Positions 35,295-43,359 of a stretch of 64,000 nucleotides of DNA are shown piece by piece. Below the pieces are notes generated by a model. That model worked only from the letters and a program-made list of their open reading frames with translations. It searched no databases and was not told where the DNA came from. Source of the stretch: Kineosporia mesophila (lineage in GTDB: Bacteria; Actinomycetota; Actinomycetes; Actinomycetales; Kineosporiaceae); the NCBI RefSeq assembly GCF_021129235.1, contig NZ_JAJOMA010000001.1:496001-560000 (forward strand), read 5' to 3'. Position 1 is the stretch's first letter; every line of letters starts with the position of its first letter. The position numbers and the translations under genes were made by a program.

Positions 35295-36221
35295 GTGGAC
35301 GAGACGTTCTCCCCGTATCTCGTGCGGGGTATGCGCATTGCGGCGGACGAGGTCATGCTCGTCGAGCTCGAACCGCTGGAGGCCGCTGCGGTCTGGGAGC
35401 CCGGCGCCCACCTCGACGTGATGGTCGGTGACGGCACCACCCGCCAGTTCTCCATCTGTGGCGGGGATTCCGGTTCGCTGACGGTGGCCGTGCGCCGGGA
35501 GACACCGGGGAAGGGCGGATCGGCCTGGATCCACGACATGCTGCGCCCGGGCTGGACCGTGCAGGTGCGCGGCCCGCGCAACCACTTCGTTCTCGAAGAC
35601 TCTGACCGTTACCTCTTCGTCGCGGGCGGTATCGGCATCACCCCGCTGCTGCCGATGCTGGAGAAGGCGACCGACTGGGAACTGCTGTACTTCGGGCGCA
35701 CGCTGTCGGCCATGCCCTTCCGCGACCGTCTCGCCGGGTACGGCAACCAGGTGCGTCTCCTGCCCGCTGATGCCCCCGAGCGTCCCCTGCTCGCAGATCT
35801 TCTGGGCTCGCTCGCGGACAGGACGCTCGTGTACACCTGCGGTCCCGCGCGCCTGATGGACGGTGTCCGTGAGGTTCTCGAGGCGCAGGGGCGTGGCGAC
35901 GATCTGCGGTCCGAGTACTTCAGCGCCCCGGTCGCCGCCGGGGAGGCCGAGACCGGCGCCTTCACGGTGCGACTGGCCACGTCCGGGCAGGAGCTCAAGG
36001 TCGACGCCGGCCGGTCCCTGCTCGACGTGCTCACCGACGAGGCGGGCGCCGACATCCTGCGGGACTGCGAGGAAGGCATCTGCGGAACCTGCGAGACCCG
36101 CGTGGTGTCCGGCACTGTCGAGCACCGCGACTACGTGCTGACCAAGACCGAGAAAGAAGCGGGTGACTGCCTGATGGTCTGTGTGTCGAGAGCATCAGGC
36201 CTGCTGGTCCTCGACCTCTGA
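35295..36221 (+). CDS. Rieske-oxygenase reductase (FMN/NAD/2Fe-2S, phthalate-dioxygenase-reductase type)
   Basis: 308 residues from GTG 35295, preferred because GAAGGA lies seven bases upstream; TTG 35271 would add eight residues. An FMN-binding barrel (RQFSICGG), an NAD domain (YLFVAGGIGITPLLPML, YTCGPARLMDGV) and a C-terminal plant-type ferredoxin with C258, C263, C266 and C296 (DCEEGICGTCETRV) are present. It passes electrons from NADH to a terminal Rieske oxygenase, most likely the one at 37706-39052. Palindromic element E follows the stop. Confidence 0.92.
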   Translation: MDETFSPYLVRGMRIAADEVMLVELEPLEAAAVWEPGAHLDVMVGDGTTRQFSICGGDSGSLTVAVRRETPGKGGSAWIHDMLRPGWTVQVRGPRNHFVLEDSDRYLFVAGGIGITPLLPMLEKATDWELLYFGRTLSAMPFRDRLAGYGNQVRLLPADAPERPLLADLLGSLADRTLVYTCGPARLMDGVREVLEAQGRGDDLRSEYFSAPVAAGEAETGAFTVRLATSGQELKVDAGRSLLDVLTDEAGADILRDCEEGICGTCETRVVSGTVEHRDYVLTKTEKEAGDCLMVCVSRASGLLVLDL

Positions 36222-36238
36222 CCCCCTCAACAAACCGC

Positions 36239-36300
36239 CGTGATCATGCAAAACCTCCCCGGAGTTCTAGAACTCTTCGGGGAGGTTTTGCATGATCACG
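36239..36300. repeat. 62-bp palindromic element, copy E (long form)
   Basis: Outer arms CGTGATCATGCAAAACCTC and inverse, GAGTTCTAGAACTC-like centre as in copy D. Lies 18 bp after the reductase stop, between convergent genes. Confidence 0.88.
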
Positions 36301-36369
36301 AACGGGGTTCTGTACCGGCCCGGCCGCACTGGACAGGTCCACGGTGTGCGCCGTGCACCAGAAGAGGAC

Positions 36370-36726
36370 TCACGGCTTGTAGACCACGAAAACCTTTCGT
36401 ACGGGCTCATGCACGGTCCAGGTGCCGACCCAGCCGATCGGGAAGTAGGCCGTGGTGCCCGCGGTGATCTCGGCCGGCTCGCCACCGTCCTCGACAACGG
36501 TCATGTGCCCGGCGATCACGTGGATGATCTCGCCGCGGGTCAGGAACTCCCAGCGGGACGTACCCGGGTCGCTCTCCCAGATCCCGGAGACCACCTTGCG
36601 GTCCTCGGTGGCGAAGTCGACCCGGCTGCGCACCCGGATCTCCCCGCTCAGCGGTTCGGCACTGGGAGGCCCGAGCGGCTTCTCGGCCAGATCGGTGACG
36701 TCGAGGGGGATATTGACATGAGTCAT
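36370..36726 (-). CDS. Cupin-domain protein (EutQ/DUF861-like)
   Basis: 118 residues from ATG 36726 with GGAG five to nine bases upstream; the frame is open further upstream but crosses the operator. Small cupin barrel: SRWEFLTRGEIIHVIAGHMT, VVEDGGEPAEITAGTTAYFP and GWVGTWTVHEPVRKVFVVYK. Proteins of this kind bind or process small amines or ureido compounds; a precise role cannot be given. Second gene after the GntR regulator on the same strand, with its own GGATCC box. Confidence 0.8.
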   Translation of the reverse strand: MTHVNIPLDVTDLAEKPLGPPSAEPLSGEIRVRSRVDFATEDRKVVSGIWESDPGTSRWEFLTRGEIIHVIAGHMTVVEDGGEPAEITAGTTAYFPIGWVGTWTVHEPVRKVFVVYKP

Positions 36727-36774
36727 GACAGCTCCGGGGACGCAGCGAGTGATGCATCCCGAAGCTAACAGATT

Positions 36775-36780
36775 GGATCC
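36775..36780. promoter_or_regulatory. Single GGATCC operator before the cupin gene
   Basis: GATTGGATCCATTG, 49 bp upstream of the cupin start; no second box at 21 bp. Confidence 0.45.
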
Positions 36781-36793
36781 ATTGCGGTAAGGG

Positions 36794-37513
36794 TCAGCCG
36801 CGGAAGACCGTGGACGAACGCCGCTCGTACCAGTGCGCCAGGTGCTCACCGGCTTTGAGTACGTGGTCGCGCATCTCCCGGCCGGCGGTCTCGGTGTCGC
36901 CCGCCACCAGCGCGGCGATGATGCGCTCGTGCTCGCGGTGGTTCTCCTCGCGCTGCCGGGCGTCGTTCACGATCAGCGCCGACGAGACGTTGCGCGGGAA
37001 GGTCTCGTTGATGTCGTTCACCGCCTTGGCCAGGCGGGCGTTCGCGGCGATGGTCAGGATCAGGGTGTGGAACACGTCGTTCGCCGGGCGATCGGCCGAG
37101 GCCGGGTTCTCACCGCGGGACAGGGCCGAGGAGTGGTCGAACATCGACTGATTCGCCTGGCGCAGCTCGTCCAGCTCGGCCTGGGTGATGCGGCTGACCG
37201 CGCGGGTGGCGGCCAGGGACTCCAGCTCGGCGCGCACCTCATAGGCCTCGCGCACCTCCCAGGGGGCCGGAACTCGCACCACAGCGCCACGATTGGGCAG
37301 TACCTCGATCAGGCCACCGCTCTGCAACTGGCGCAGGGCCTCGCGGATCGGGGTGCGGCTCACGCCGAAATCGCCGGCCAGCTCGGCCTGTCGCAGCTGG
37401 GCGCCGATCGGGATCTCGCCCGACATGATGCGTTCGCGGATCCGGGCCGCGACATCGTCCACCAGGGCGTTGCCCGATTTCTCCGTGCTGGTCAGATCGG
37501 CGGCGTCCACCAT
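36794..37513 (-). CDS. GntR/FadR-family transcriptional regulator, likely controller of the GGATCC regulon
   Basis: 239 residues from ATG 37513 (GGGAGA upstream). N-terminal winged helix (VAARIRERIMSGEIPIGAQL, ELAGDFGVSRTPIREALRQL, GLIEVLPNRGAVV), then an all-helical FCD ligand domain with acidic/His residues (YEVRAELESLA, FHTLILTIAANARL, EHERIIAALVAGD) that normally bind metal plus an organic acid. It reads divergently from the Rieske gene across the double GGATCC operator at 37650, so it probably autoregulates. Ligand unknown. Confidence 0.92.
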   Translation of the reverse strand: MVDAADLTSTEKSGNALVDDVAARIRERIMSGEIPIGAQLRQAELAGDFGVSRTPIREALRQLQSGGLIEVLPNRGAVVRVPAPWEVREAYEVRAELESLAATRAVSRITQAELDELRQANQSMFDHSSALSRGENPASADRPANDVFHTLILTIAANARLAKAVNDINETFPRNVSSALIVNDARQREENHREHERIIAALVAGDTETAGREMRDHVLKAGEHLAHWYERRSSTVFRG

Positions 37514-37649
37514 GATCGCGGTTCTCCCCTCACGCGCGGTCCGGCGCGACGTTGCGCGCCTACTGCGGCGCCTGTGAAGCCAAAACGCTAGCAGAACACC
37601 CACAGATGGACCCCGTTCCAATAGTTCTGGCTATGAATTCCGCTAGATG

Positions 37650-37676
37650 GGATCCATCAATGCTAAGTTGGGATCC
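37650..37676. promoter_or_regulatory. GGATCC-N15-GGATCC operator, divergent GntR/Rieske promoter
   Basis: Boxes at 37650 and 37671. A weaker GGACCC box lies 42 bp to the left. Placed to control both the regulator and the oxygenase. Confidence 0.8.
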
Positions 37677-37705
37677 ATTCTGAGCCGCTATCCGGAGGAG
37701 CGTCA

Positions 37706-39052
37706 GTGCTCAAGCGCGAGGACAACGAGAAGCTGACCCAGACCGGGCCGGGTACCCCGCTCGGTGGGCTGATGCGGGCGTACTGGCAGCCGGCGGCCCT
37801 GGTCTCGGAGATGTCGCAGGAGAAGCCGGTCAAGGCCGTGCGGATGTTCAGCGAAGACCTGGTGCTCTTCCGCAAGCCCGGCGGTACCTGGGGCCTGATC
37901 AGCCGGTTCTGCGCGCACCGCGGCGTCGACCTGTCCTACGGTCGGCTGGAGGACGGTGGACTGCGCTGCCTCTACCACGGCTGGCTCTACGACTCCCAGG
38001 GCCAGTGCGTCGATCAGCCGGCCGAACCCGAGCACAGCCGGTTCGCCGACAAGATCCGCATCGCCAGCTATCCGTGCGTGGAGAAGAACGGCATCATCTT
38101 CGCCTACCTCGGCGCCGGTGACCCGCCCCCGTTCCCCGACTACGACTGCTTCAAGGCCCCGGACGAGTACACCTTCGCCTTCAAGGGTCTGTGGGAGTGC
38201 AACTGGCTGCAGGGCGTCGAGGGTGGCATCGACCCCAGTCACGTCTCCTTCCTGCACCGCTTCATCGAGGAAGACCCCCGCGAGACCTACGGTCAGCAGT
38301 TCAGCGAGGAGGTCGAGGGCACCGGCCAGAAGCTGTCCAAGCTCGTCGGTGACAACTTCCGCCCCGACATCGAGGTGGAGAGCGCCGAGCACGGCCTGCG
38401 GGTGTTCGCGGTGCGCCGGCTGACCGAGGAACTGAAGCATGTGCGCGTCACCAATTTGATGTTCCCCAACGCCTTTGTGGTGCCCTTCGGCCAGACCAAG
38501 GTGTTCGCCCAGTGGCACGTGCCGATCGATGACGAGAACCACTACTGGTTCATGATCTGGTACGACTACGCCGAGACCACCGACAAGGACACGCTGCTCC
38601 AGCAGCGCCTCAAGGAGGTCTCGCTGCCCGACTACCGGCCGCTGCGCAACCGTTCCAACAACTGGGGTTTCGACCCGGTCGAGCAGAAGAACGTCACGTA
38701 CACCGGGATGGGCCTGGACATCAACGTTCACGACCAGTGGGCGGTCGAGAGCATGGGCCCGATCCAGGACCGCACGGTGGAGCGCCTGGGCGTCTCCGAC
38801 CGCGCCGTCACCGCGAATCGCCGCATGCTGCTCAAGGCGATTGAGGCGTTCGCCGCGGGTGGCAAGCTGCCCGCCCACCCGCTGGACGAGACCGAGGCCG
38901 CCACCTTCACCGGCCCCCTCGCCGTCGACACCCTCGCCACCAACGAGAACTGGCAGGGCGACTGGCTCTCCGCCGAGGACAAGCGCCGTCAGGCGTCCCC
39001 GTGGGCCGCCACCCGGGCGCCGGTCACGTCGCAGGAGAACGCCGATGCTTGA
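37706..39052 (+). CDS. Rieske non-heme iron oxygenase, alpha subunit
   Basis: 448 residues. Rieske centre C69-x-H71 ... C88-x2-H91 (RFCAHRGVDLSYG, LRCLYHGWLYD); the mononuclear iron site follows at GVEGGIDPSHVSFLH. Overall closest in style to phthalate/vanillate-type oxygenases that need no beta subunit. It hydroxylates or dealkylates a substrate with electrons from the reductase at 35295. GTG start with GGAGGAG six bases upstream. It overlaps the glutamine-synthetase-like gene by 8 bp, suggesting that the two enzymes handle the same amine. Confidence 0.93.
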   Translation: MLKREDNEKLTQTGPGTPLGGLMRAYWQPAALVSEMSQEKPVKAVRMFSEDLVLFRKPGGTWGLISRFCAHRGVDLSYGRLEDGGLRCLYHGWLYDSQGQCVDQPAEPEHSRFADKIRIASYPCVEKNGIIFAYLGAGDPPPFPDYDCFKAPDEYTFAFKGLWECNWLQGVEGGIDPSHVSFLHRFIEEDPRETYGQQFSEEVEGTGQKLSKLVGDNFRPDIEVESAEHGLRVFAVRRLTEELKHVRVTNLMFPNAFVVPFGQTKVFAQWHVPIDDENHYWFMIWYDYAETTDKDTLLQQRLKEVSLPDYRPLRNRSNNWGFDPVEQKNVTYTGMGLDINVHDQWAVESMGPIQDRTVERLGVSDRAVTANRRMLLKAIEAFAAGGKLPAHPLDETEAATFTGPLAVDTLATNENWQGDWLSAEDKRRQASPWAATRAPVTSQENADA

Positions 39053-40607
39053 GGATGCCGGTCAGCTCACTTTTGATCCCTCGTTGCGCAACCAGGACCG
39101 GCGCGATGTGGCCGAGGCCGGTGGAGGTCAGAACGCCCGGCCGATGCTGGCCAAGGACCGCGGCGGTTTCATCGACCGCCACGACCTGTGGACCGACGCG
39201 CAGTACGCGGCCTCGGCCCAGATGCGCCGGGTGATGGACGAGATCGGCCTGGAGATGGTCCGGTTCGCCTTCGTCGACCAGCACGGTCTGCTGCGTGGCA
39301 AGACGATCACCCGCTCGAACGTGGCCTCGGCCATGCGCTCGGGCGTCACCGCGCCCAGTTCCCTGCTGCTGAAAGACACCTCGGGCAAGTCGGTGTTCCC
39401 GGTCTTCACCGAGGGGGCCGGGCTGGGACTGGAGCGTTTCTCGGGTGCCGGTGACATCGTCCTGGTGCCCGACCCGACCACGTTCCGGGTGCTGCCCTGG
39501 GCGCCGCGCACCGGCTGGATCCTCTGCGACCTGCGCTTCCCGGACGGCTCCGAGGTCGCGTTCAGCACCCGTGACCTGCTGCGCCGCTCCCTGAAGAAGC
39601 TGGAGCACGCGGGCTACCGGATGACGGTGGGCGCCGAGCTGGAGTTCCACGTCTTCCGGGCCGACGAGGCTCCGTTCGCCGCCGAGAACATCGGCCGGCC
39701 GGGAGCTCCCGGCCACCCGCGCACGATGCACCCGACCACCCCGGGCGCCCAGCTGCTGCACGAGGAGGCTCTGGACGGCCTGGACGACCTGGTGCAGGCG
39801 CTCTACCGCGGTCTGACGGCGCTCGACCTGCCGCTGCGCTCCCTGGAGCTGGAGTTCGGGCCGAGCCAGCTGGAACTGACGATGGACGCCGCCGACGCCG
39901 CGCTCACCGCCGACGCGGTGGTGCTGTGCCGCAGTGCCGTCCGGCAGATCTCGCGCCGGCTCGGGTACGAGGCCACCTTCATGTCCCGGCCGCAGGGCGC
40001 GGAAACCGCCTCCACCGGATGGCATCTGCACCAGTCACTGACCTCGGCGGTCTCCGGCGAACCGGTGTTCGTCCCGCCGAACGGCACGGGGACGTTGTCG
40101 CCGGTGGCGGAGAACTACCTGGAGGGCATTCTCACCCACGCCCGGGCGGCGGCCGCGTTCAGCACCCCGACGGTCAACGGGTACAAGCGGTACCAGGCCT
40201 ATTCGCTGGCGCCCGACCGGGTGGCCTGGGGCATCGACAACAAGGGCGCCATGGTGCGCGCGGTCGGTGGGCCGGGCGATCCGGCGACCCGGCTGGAGAA
40301 CCGTTCCGGCGAGCCCTCGGCCAACCCCTACCTGTACATCGCCTCGCAGCTGGTGAGTGGGATGGACGGACTGGAGCGGAATCTGGAACTGCGGGCCCCG
40401 ACCGGCAATCCGTACGAGAACGAGGCCCCGCGCCTGCCCCGTTCCCTCGGCGAGGCGGTGGACGCGCTGGAGCAGGACGAGGTCTTCGCCGAGGCCTTCG
40501 GGGCCGACGTGATCAGCTGGTACAGCGCGATCAAGCGCAGCGAGTTCGACCGCTACCTGATGCACGTCTCGGACTGGGAGCAGCGCGAGTACCTCGGGAT
40601 GTTCTGA
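39045..40607 (+). CDS. Glutamine-synthetase-like gamma-glutamyl-amine ligase
   Basis: 520 residues. GS beta-grasp (EMVRFAFVDQHGLLRGKTI) and catalytic domain with YRMTVGAELEFHVF, SLELEFGPSQLELT, TGWHLHQSLT, NGYKRYQAYSLAPDR and NRSGEPSANPYLYIASQL. It is longer and more divergent than housekeeping GlnA and lacks the adenylylation loop I would expect. GS-like ligases of this class (PuuA, IpuC, GlnA3, aniline TdnQ/AtdA1) glutamylate amines before oxidation. The ATG overlaps the Rieske stop, with CAGGAG upstream. Confidence 0.88.
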   Translation: MLEDAGQLTFDPSLRNQDRRDVAEAGGGQNARPMLAKDRGGFIDRHDLWTDAQYAASAQMRRVMDEIGLEMVRFAFVDQHGLLRGKTITRSNVASAMRSGVTAPSSLLLKDTSGKSVFPVFTEGAGLGLERFSGAGDIVLVPDPTTFRVLPWAPRTGWILCDLRFPDGSEVAFSTRDLLRRSLKKLEHAGYRMTVGAELEFHVFRADEAPFAAENIGRPGAPGHPRTMHPTTPGAQLLHEEALDGLDDLVQALYRGLTALDLPLRSLELEFGPSQLELTMDAADAALTADAVVLCRSAVRQISRRLGYEATFMSRPQGAETASTGWHLHQSLTSAVSGEPVFVPPNGTGTLSPVAENYLEGILTHARAAAAFSTPTVNGYKRYQAYSLAPDRVAWGIDNKGAMVRAVGGPGDPATRLENRSGEPSANPYLYIASQLVSGMDGLERNLELRAPTGNPYENEAPRLPRSLGEAVDALEQDEVFAEAFGADVISWYSAIKRSEFDRYLMHVSDWEQREYLGMF

Positions 40608-40629
40608 CCCTACGCGCGTCGTCCGCTGA

Positions 40630-40858
40630 ACTGCCCCGGCCCGCAGCCAGGACTTCCGCACCGCGTGGGCCGCCCAGGACGTCCATCTCTTCCGGGGCGA
40701 GAAGCGAATGCGCCCTCCACACATCGGCGTCCTCGATCGTCAGCTCGAGATCCTGGTCCGCCGGACGGCGGCGAGCTGTCCATTCTCAGCTACACACCGA
40801 TCCCGGGCACGAAGGCGGAGGACGGCCTGAAACTGCTGGCGTCGTGGGCGGCGCAGGA
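40630..40858 (+). pseudogene. Remnant of an XRE/MmyB-like transcription factor (C-terminus, frameshifted)
   Basis: In one frame (from about 40648) the sequence reads QDFRTAWAAQDVHLFRGEK and PPHIGVLDRQLEIL; after a shift near 40760 it continues as GELSILSYTPIPGTKAED and GLKLLASWAAQD. Together these match the last ~70 residues of MmyB-type ligand domains; the intact regulator at 44762-45667 has the same pattern (DFARLWADHRV ... PLVGALTV ... TAPAGSPSAEALTLLAQL). The N-terminal part is absent. Confidence 0.65.
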
Positions 40859-40901
40859 TCCGGCCCCGGCCCTTGACGAGGTGACGCCTAGGCTTCGAGG
40901 C

Positions 40902-41690
40902 GTGAACCACGTCGCATCTCTCGGATTCCGTACCGATCTGATGTTGCGCTGCCTGGGTGGGTCGCAGGTCTCCGACCGCGGCTCCCACCTGGTCGTGCGC
41001 ACGCCGGAGAACCCCGGCTACTGGTGGGGGAATTTCCTGCTGCTGCGGGAGCGGCCCGGGACGGGGGAGTGGCCCGGCTGGGTGGCGGAGTTCGAGCGGG
41101 AGTTCCCCGGCGCCGACCACATCGCCCTCGGCCTCGACGGGGTGGACGGCGCCGTCCCGGACCCGGAGGGAGCCGCCGCGCTCGGTCTGGAGGTGGTGGC
41201 CGACGCCGTGCTGACCGCCACGGAGCTGATCCCGCCGGCACCCGCCGATCTGCTGATCCGCCCGCTCGAGAGCTCCGACGACTGGCACAGCATGGCGCTG
41301 CTGCGGCTGTCGCTCGAGGAGTCGTCGGCCGACGGCCACACCGAGTTCGTCCACCGCAAGGCCGCGGAGTACCGCCAGATGACGCAGGCCGGCCACGGCG
41401 CCTGGTTCGGCGCCTTCATCGACGGCGAGATGCGCTGTGGTGCAGGATTGTTCACCGACGGCAGCGGCGTGGCCCGCTTCCAGAACGTCGAGACCCACCC
41501 GGCCTATCGCCGCCGTGGCCTGGCCTCCACCCTGGTTCACCGCCTGGGCGAGTGGGGCCTCTCCCGTCTGGACGCCGAAACGCTGGTGATCGTCGCCGAT
41601 CCCGGTTACCACGCGATCGGGATGTACCGGTCCCTGGGATTCCAGGACGCCGAACACAAGATCCAGGCCCAGCGGCCCCCGAGCGGGTGA
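40902..41690 (+). CDS. GNAT-family N-acetyltransferase
   Basis: 262 residues from GTG 40902; GTG 40881 is also in frame. The N-terminal half resembles a degenerate GNAT lobe (HVASLGFRTDLMLRCLGG), and the C-terminal half has the acetyl-CoA loop (VETHPAYRRRGLASTLVHRL) and the AIGMYRSLGFQ motif. Acceptor unknown. The frame is open further left through the decayed regulator, but that part belongs to the pseudogene. A hairpin follows the stop. Confidence 0.82.
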   Translation: MNHVASLGFRTDLMLRCLGGSQVSDRGSHLVVRTPENPGYWWGNFLLLRERPGTGEWPGWVAEFEREFPGADHIALGLDGVDGAVPDPEGAAALGLEVVADAVLTATELIPPAPADLLIRPLESSDDWHSMALLRLSLEESSADGHTEFVHRKAAEYRQMTQAGHGAWFGAFIDGEMRCGAGLFTDGSGVARFQNVETHPAYRRRGLASTLVHRLGEWGLSRLDAETLVIVADPGYHAIGMYRSLGFQDAEHKIQAQRPPSG

Positions 41691-41691
41691 G

Positions 41692-41723
41692 CGCCTTCAT
41701 GGGCGGTCGCCCACCCATGAAGG
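41692..41723. terminator. Bidirectional hairpin between convergent genes
   Basis: GCCTTCATGGGCGG / CCACCCATGAAGGC-type inverted repeat directly after the acetyltransferase stop and before the end of the convergent small membrane protein. Confidence 0.65.
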
Positions 41724-41730
41724 CCATCCC

Positions 41731-41889
41731 TCAGGACGCCTGGGCCACGGACTGCACGCCCAGGGCAATGAAGATGAACGCCATACAGAACATGGCGACA
41801 CCGAGAACCATCAGGAGATAGAGGAATTCGCGCCACATCACACACGCGACCCCGCCGAGCAGCAGACAGACCAGGAAGAGGTTACTCAT
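41731..41889 (-). CDS. 52-residue membrane protein
   Basis: Reads MSNLFLVCLLLGGVACV, then WREFLYLLMVLGVAMF, then CMAFIFIALGVQSVAQAS. Two hydrophobic segments are joined by WRE, which predicts a two-pass inner-membrane peptide. The ATG has GGAGGGG six bases upstream, a strong site that argues for real translation. Too short for many gene finders. Function unknown. Confidence 0.7.
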   Translation of the reverse strand: MSNLFLVCLLLGGVACVMWREFLYLLMVLGVAMFCMAFIFIALGVQSVAQAS

Positions 41890-42357
41890 CGGGCACCCCT
41901 CCGGATCGGTCTCAACGTGTCGGCCCGGGAACTGAACCGGTAAAGATCAGTCCCTTTCGTCGATATCAGCCTCTGTTCAGTTGAGAGGACTGGAGTACAG
42001 TTAGACATTGCGTGCTCCCCAGTGGAGTTCAGCTGGGCCCAGGTGTTGCAGCACCTTCGGGCCCAGCGCTTTGTTTGAGGGCCCCAAGGCGTCGGTCGGT
42101 CGTGAACCGGCGCCGGGCAGTCCATCTCGGCCGCTCGGGCCGCGCACCACCTCCCTCGAAGGCGGGGTGCTGGAGTCAATCGTGCAGTGGACGCTGATGG
42201 CCCAGATCTACCGATACCCCGCTAATTCACATAGTGCGTTGTAGTCTTGCGGAGAGCAAGGTGCAAACCGGAAGATTGCCGACTGAAGACACACCAAACG
42301 CAAGTTGCGCACACGAAGAGTGGCTTTGGCTACGTTCCGTGTAGGGAGCTGGAACTC
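41890..42357. other. Non-coding gap ahead of the XRE regulator
   Basis: No convincing gene. Contains an inverted pair GAACTGAAC / GTTCAGTT around 41930-41980 and a strong hairpin at 42033-42066. AT content is higher than in the flanks, fitting a promoter region. Confidence 0.5.
42033..42066 (+). terminator. Terminator-like hairpin
   Basis: CTGGGCCC-AGGTG ... CACCT-GGGCCCAG stem followed by CGCTTTGTTTG. It terminates nothing obvious on this strand, so it may be an attenuator or the remnant of a lost gene. Confidence 0.5.
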
Positions 42358-43227
42358 TTGAGTGCTCACGCCAATCCTTTGGTCAGCAAGGTGGAGCTGG
42401 CGAACACGTTGCGGCGACTGCGAACGGGAGCCGGGCGCACTCTGGAAGATGCTGCCGCTGTACTGGAGGTCTCCGCCGCAACCATCTCGCGTATCGAAAC
42501 CGGCGTACGAATTCCTCGGGCGCGGGACGTGAGGGAGCTCTGCCGGTATTACGGGGTGCAGGACGAGACCAGGATCGAGGAGCTCGCCTCGCTCGTGGCC
42601 CTTGCCCGCAGGCAGGGATGGTGGGAGTCGTATGCGAGTGTTGATGAAACGTACGGCTCCTACATCGGTTACGAAGAAGCGGCCGTCTCTGTTCATCAAT
42701 TTGAGAACGGTGCGATTCCTGCGATCTTCCAGACGGAGGCCTACGGGCAGGCCTACTACCGTGAGGTGGTCCAGTTGTACTGGCCGGATCCGCCGGATGA
42801 CCAATTCATCGGGGAGAAGCTGAAGGTTCGCCGGATCCGCCGGGACCGGCTCTGGGAGCGCGAGCGCTCACGGCATACCTTGATACTCGACGAGGCAGTG
42901 CTGCGGCGTCCGGTCGGCGACTCCAGTGTCATGCGCGAGCAACTGGTCTTCTTGGTTGCAGCGGCTGAGGAGCAGCGAGTGCAGATTCTGCTGCTGCCCA
43001 CCGCCGCTGGGGCTAGTGGCGGGCAGGGGCCGTTCACCATTCTGACCCTTCCGCAGGGAGAGCTCTCGGATCTGGTCTATCTTGACACCCTTCAAGGGCA
43101 GTCAATCCTTGAGGAGGACGAGGTCGTAGCCAGGCATCGCCGCATTTTTGCGTTCCTTCGTGGTGCTGCCCTGAACGCAACCGAGAGCATCGAGGTTCTG
43201 CGGGCACATGCGGGTCAATACTCTTGA
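42358..43227 (+). CDS. XRE-family regulator with DUF5753 domain
   Basis: 289 residues from TTG 42358; the frame is open further left without a good start. N-terminal helix-turn-helix (LANTLRRLRTGAGRTLEDAA, VSAATISRIETGVRIP) and a C-terminal DUF5753 ligand/effector domain (IGYEEAAVSVHQFENGAIPA, RILLLPTAAG-like and YLDTLQGQSI). In actinobacteria these regulators work with small DUF397 proteins; two such genes follow directly. Codon use is less GC-biased than in the core genes, hinting at acquisition. Confidence 0.88.
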   Translation: MSAHANPLVSKVELANTLRRLRTGAGRTLEDAAAVLEVSAATISRIETGVRIPRARDVRELCRYYGVQDETRIEELASLVALARRQGWWESYASVDETYGSYIGYEEAAVSVHQFENGAIPAIFQTEAYGQAYYREVVQLYWPDPPDDQFIGEKLKVRRIRRDRLWERERSRHTLILDEAVLRRPVGDSSVMREQLVFLVAAAEEQRVQILLLPTAAGASGGQGPFTILTLPQGELSDLVYLDTLQGQSILEEDEVVARHRRIFAFLRGAALNATESIEVLRAHAGQYS

Positions 43228-43359
43228 GTTGTTCAATGAATCGCTCCACATGGCGCGCCCGTGTGTGGGTGTTTGAGTCTGGCCCGGGTGTAGTGTGACC
43301 GCGCTGGCGAGGCCTCCGCGCTTTCTGGGGTCTCACTACCTGGAAGCGGGAGCAGTCTC

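Noticed and set aside
23873-37676. GGATCC boxes as vector or cloning (BamHI) artefacts
   Set aside because: They recur only in promoter gaps with constant 21-bp spacing and extended flanking symmetry, within continuous native sequence.
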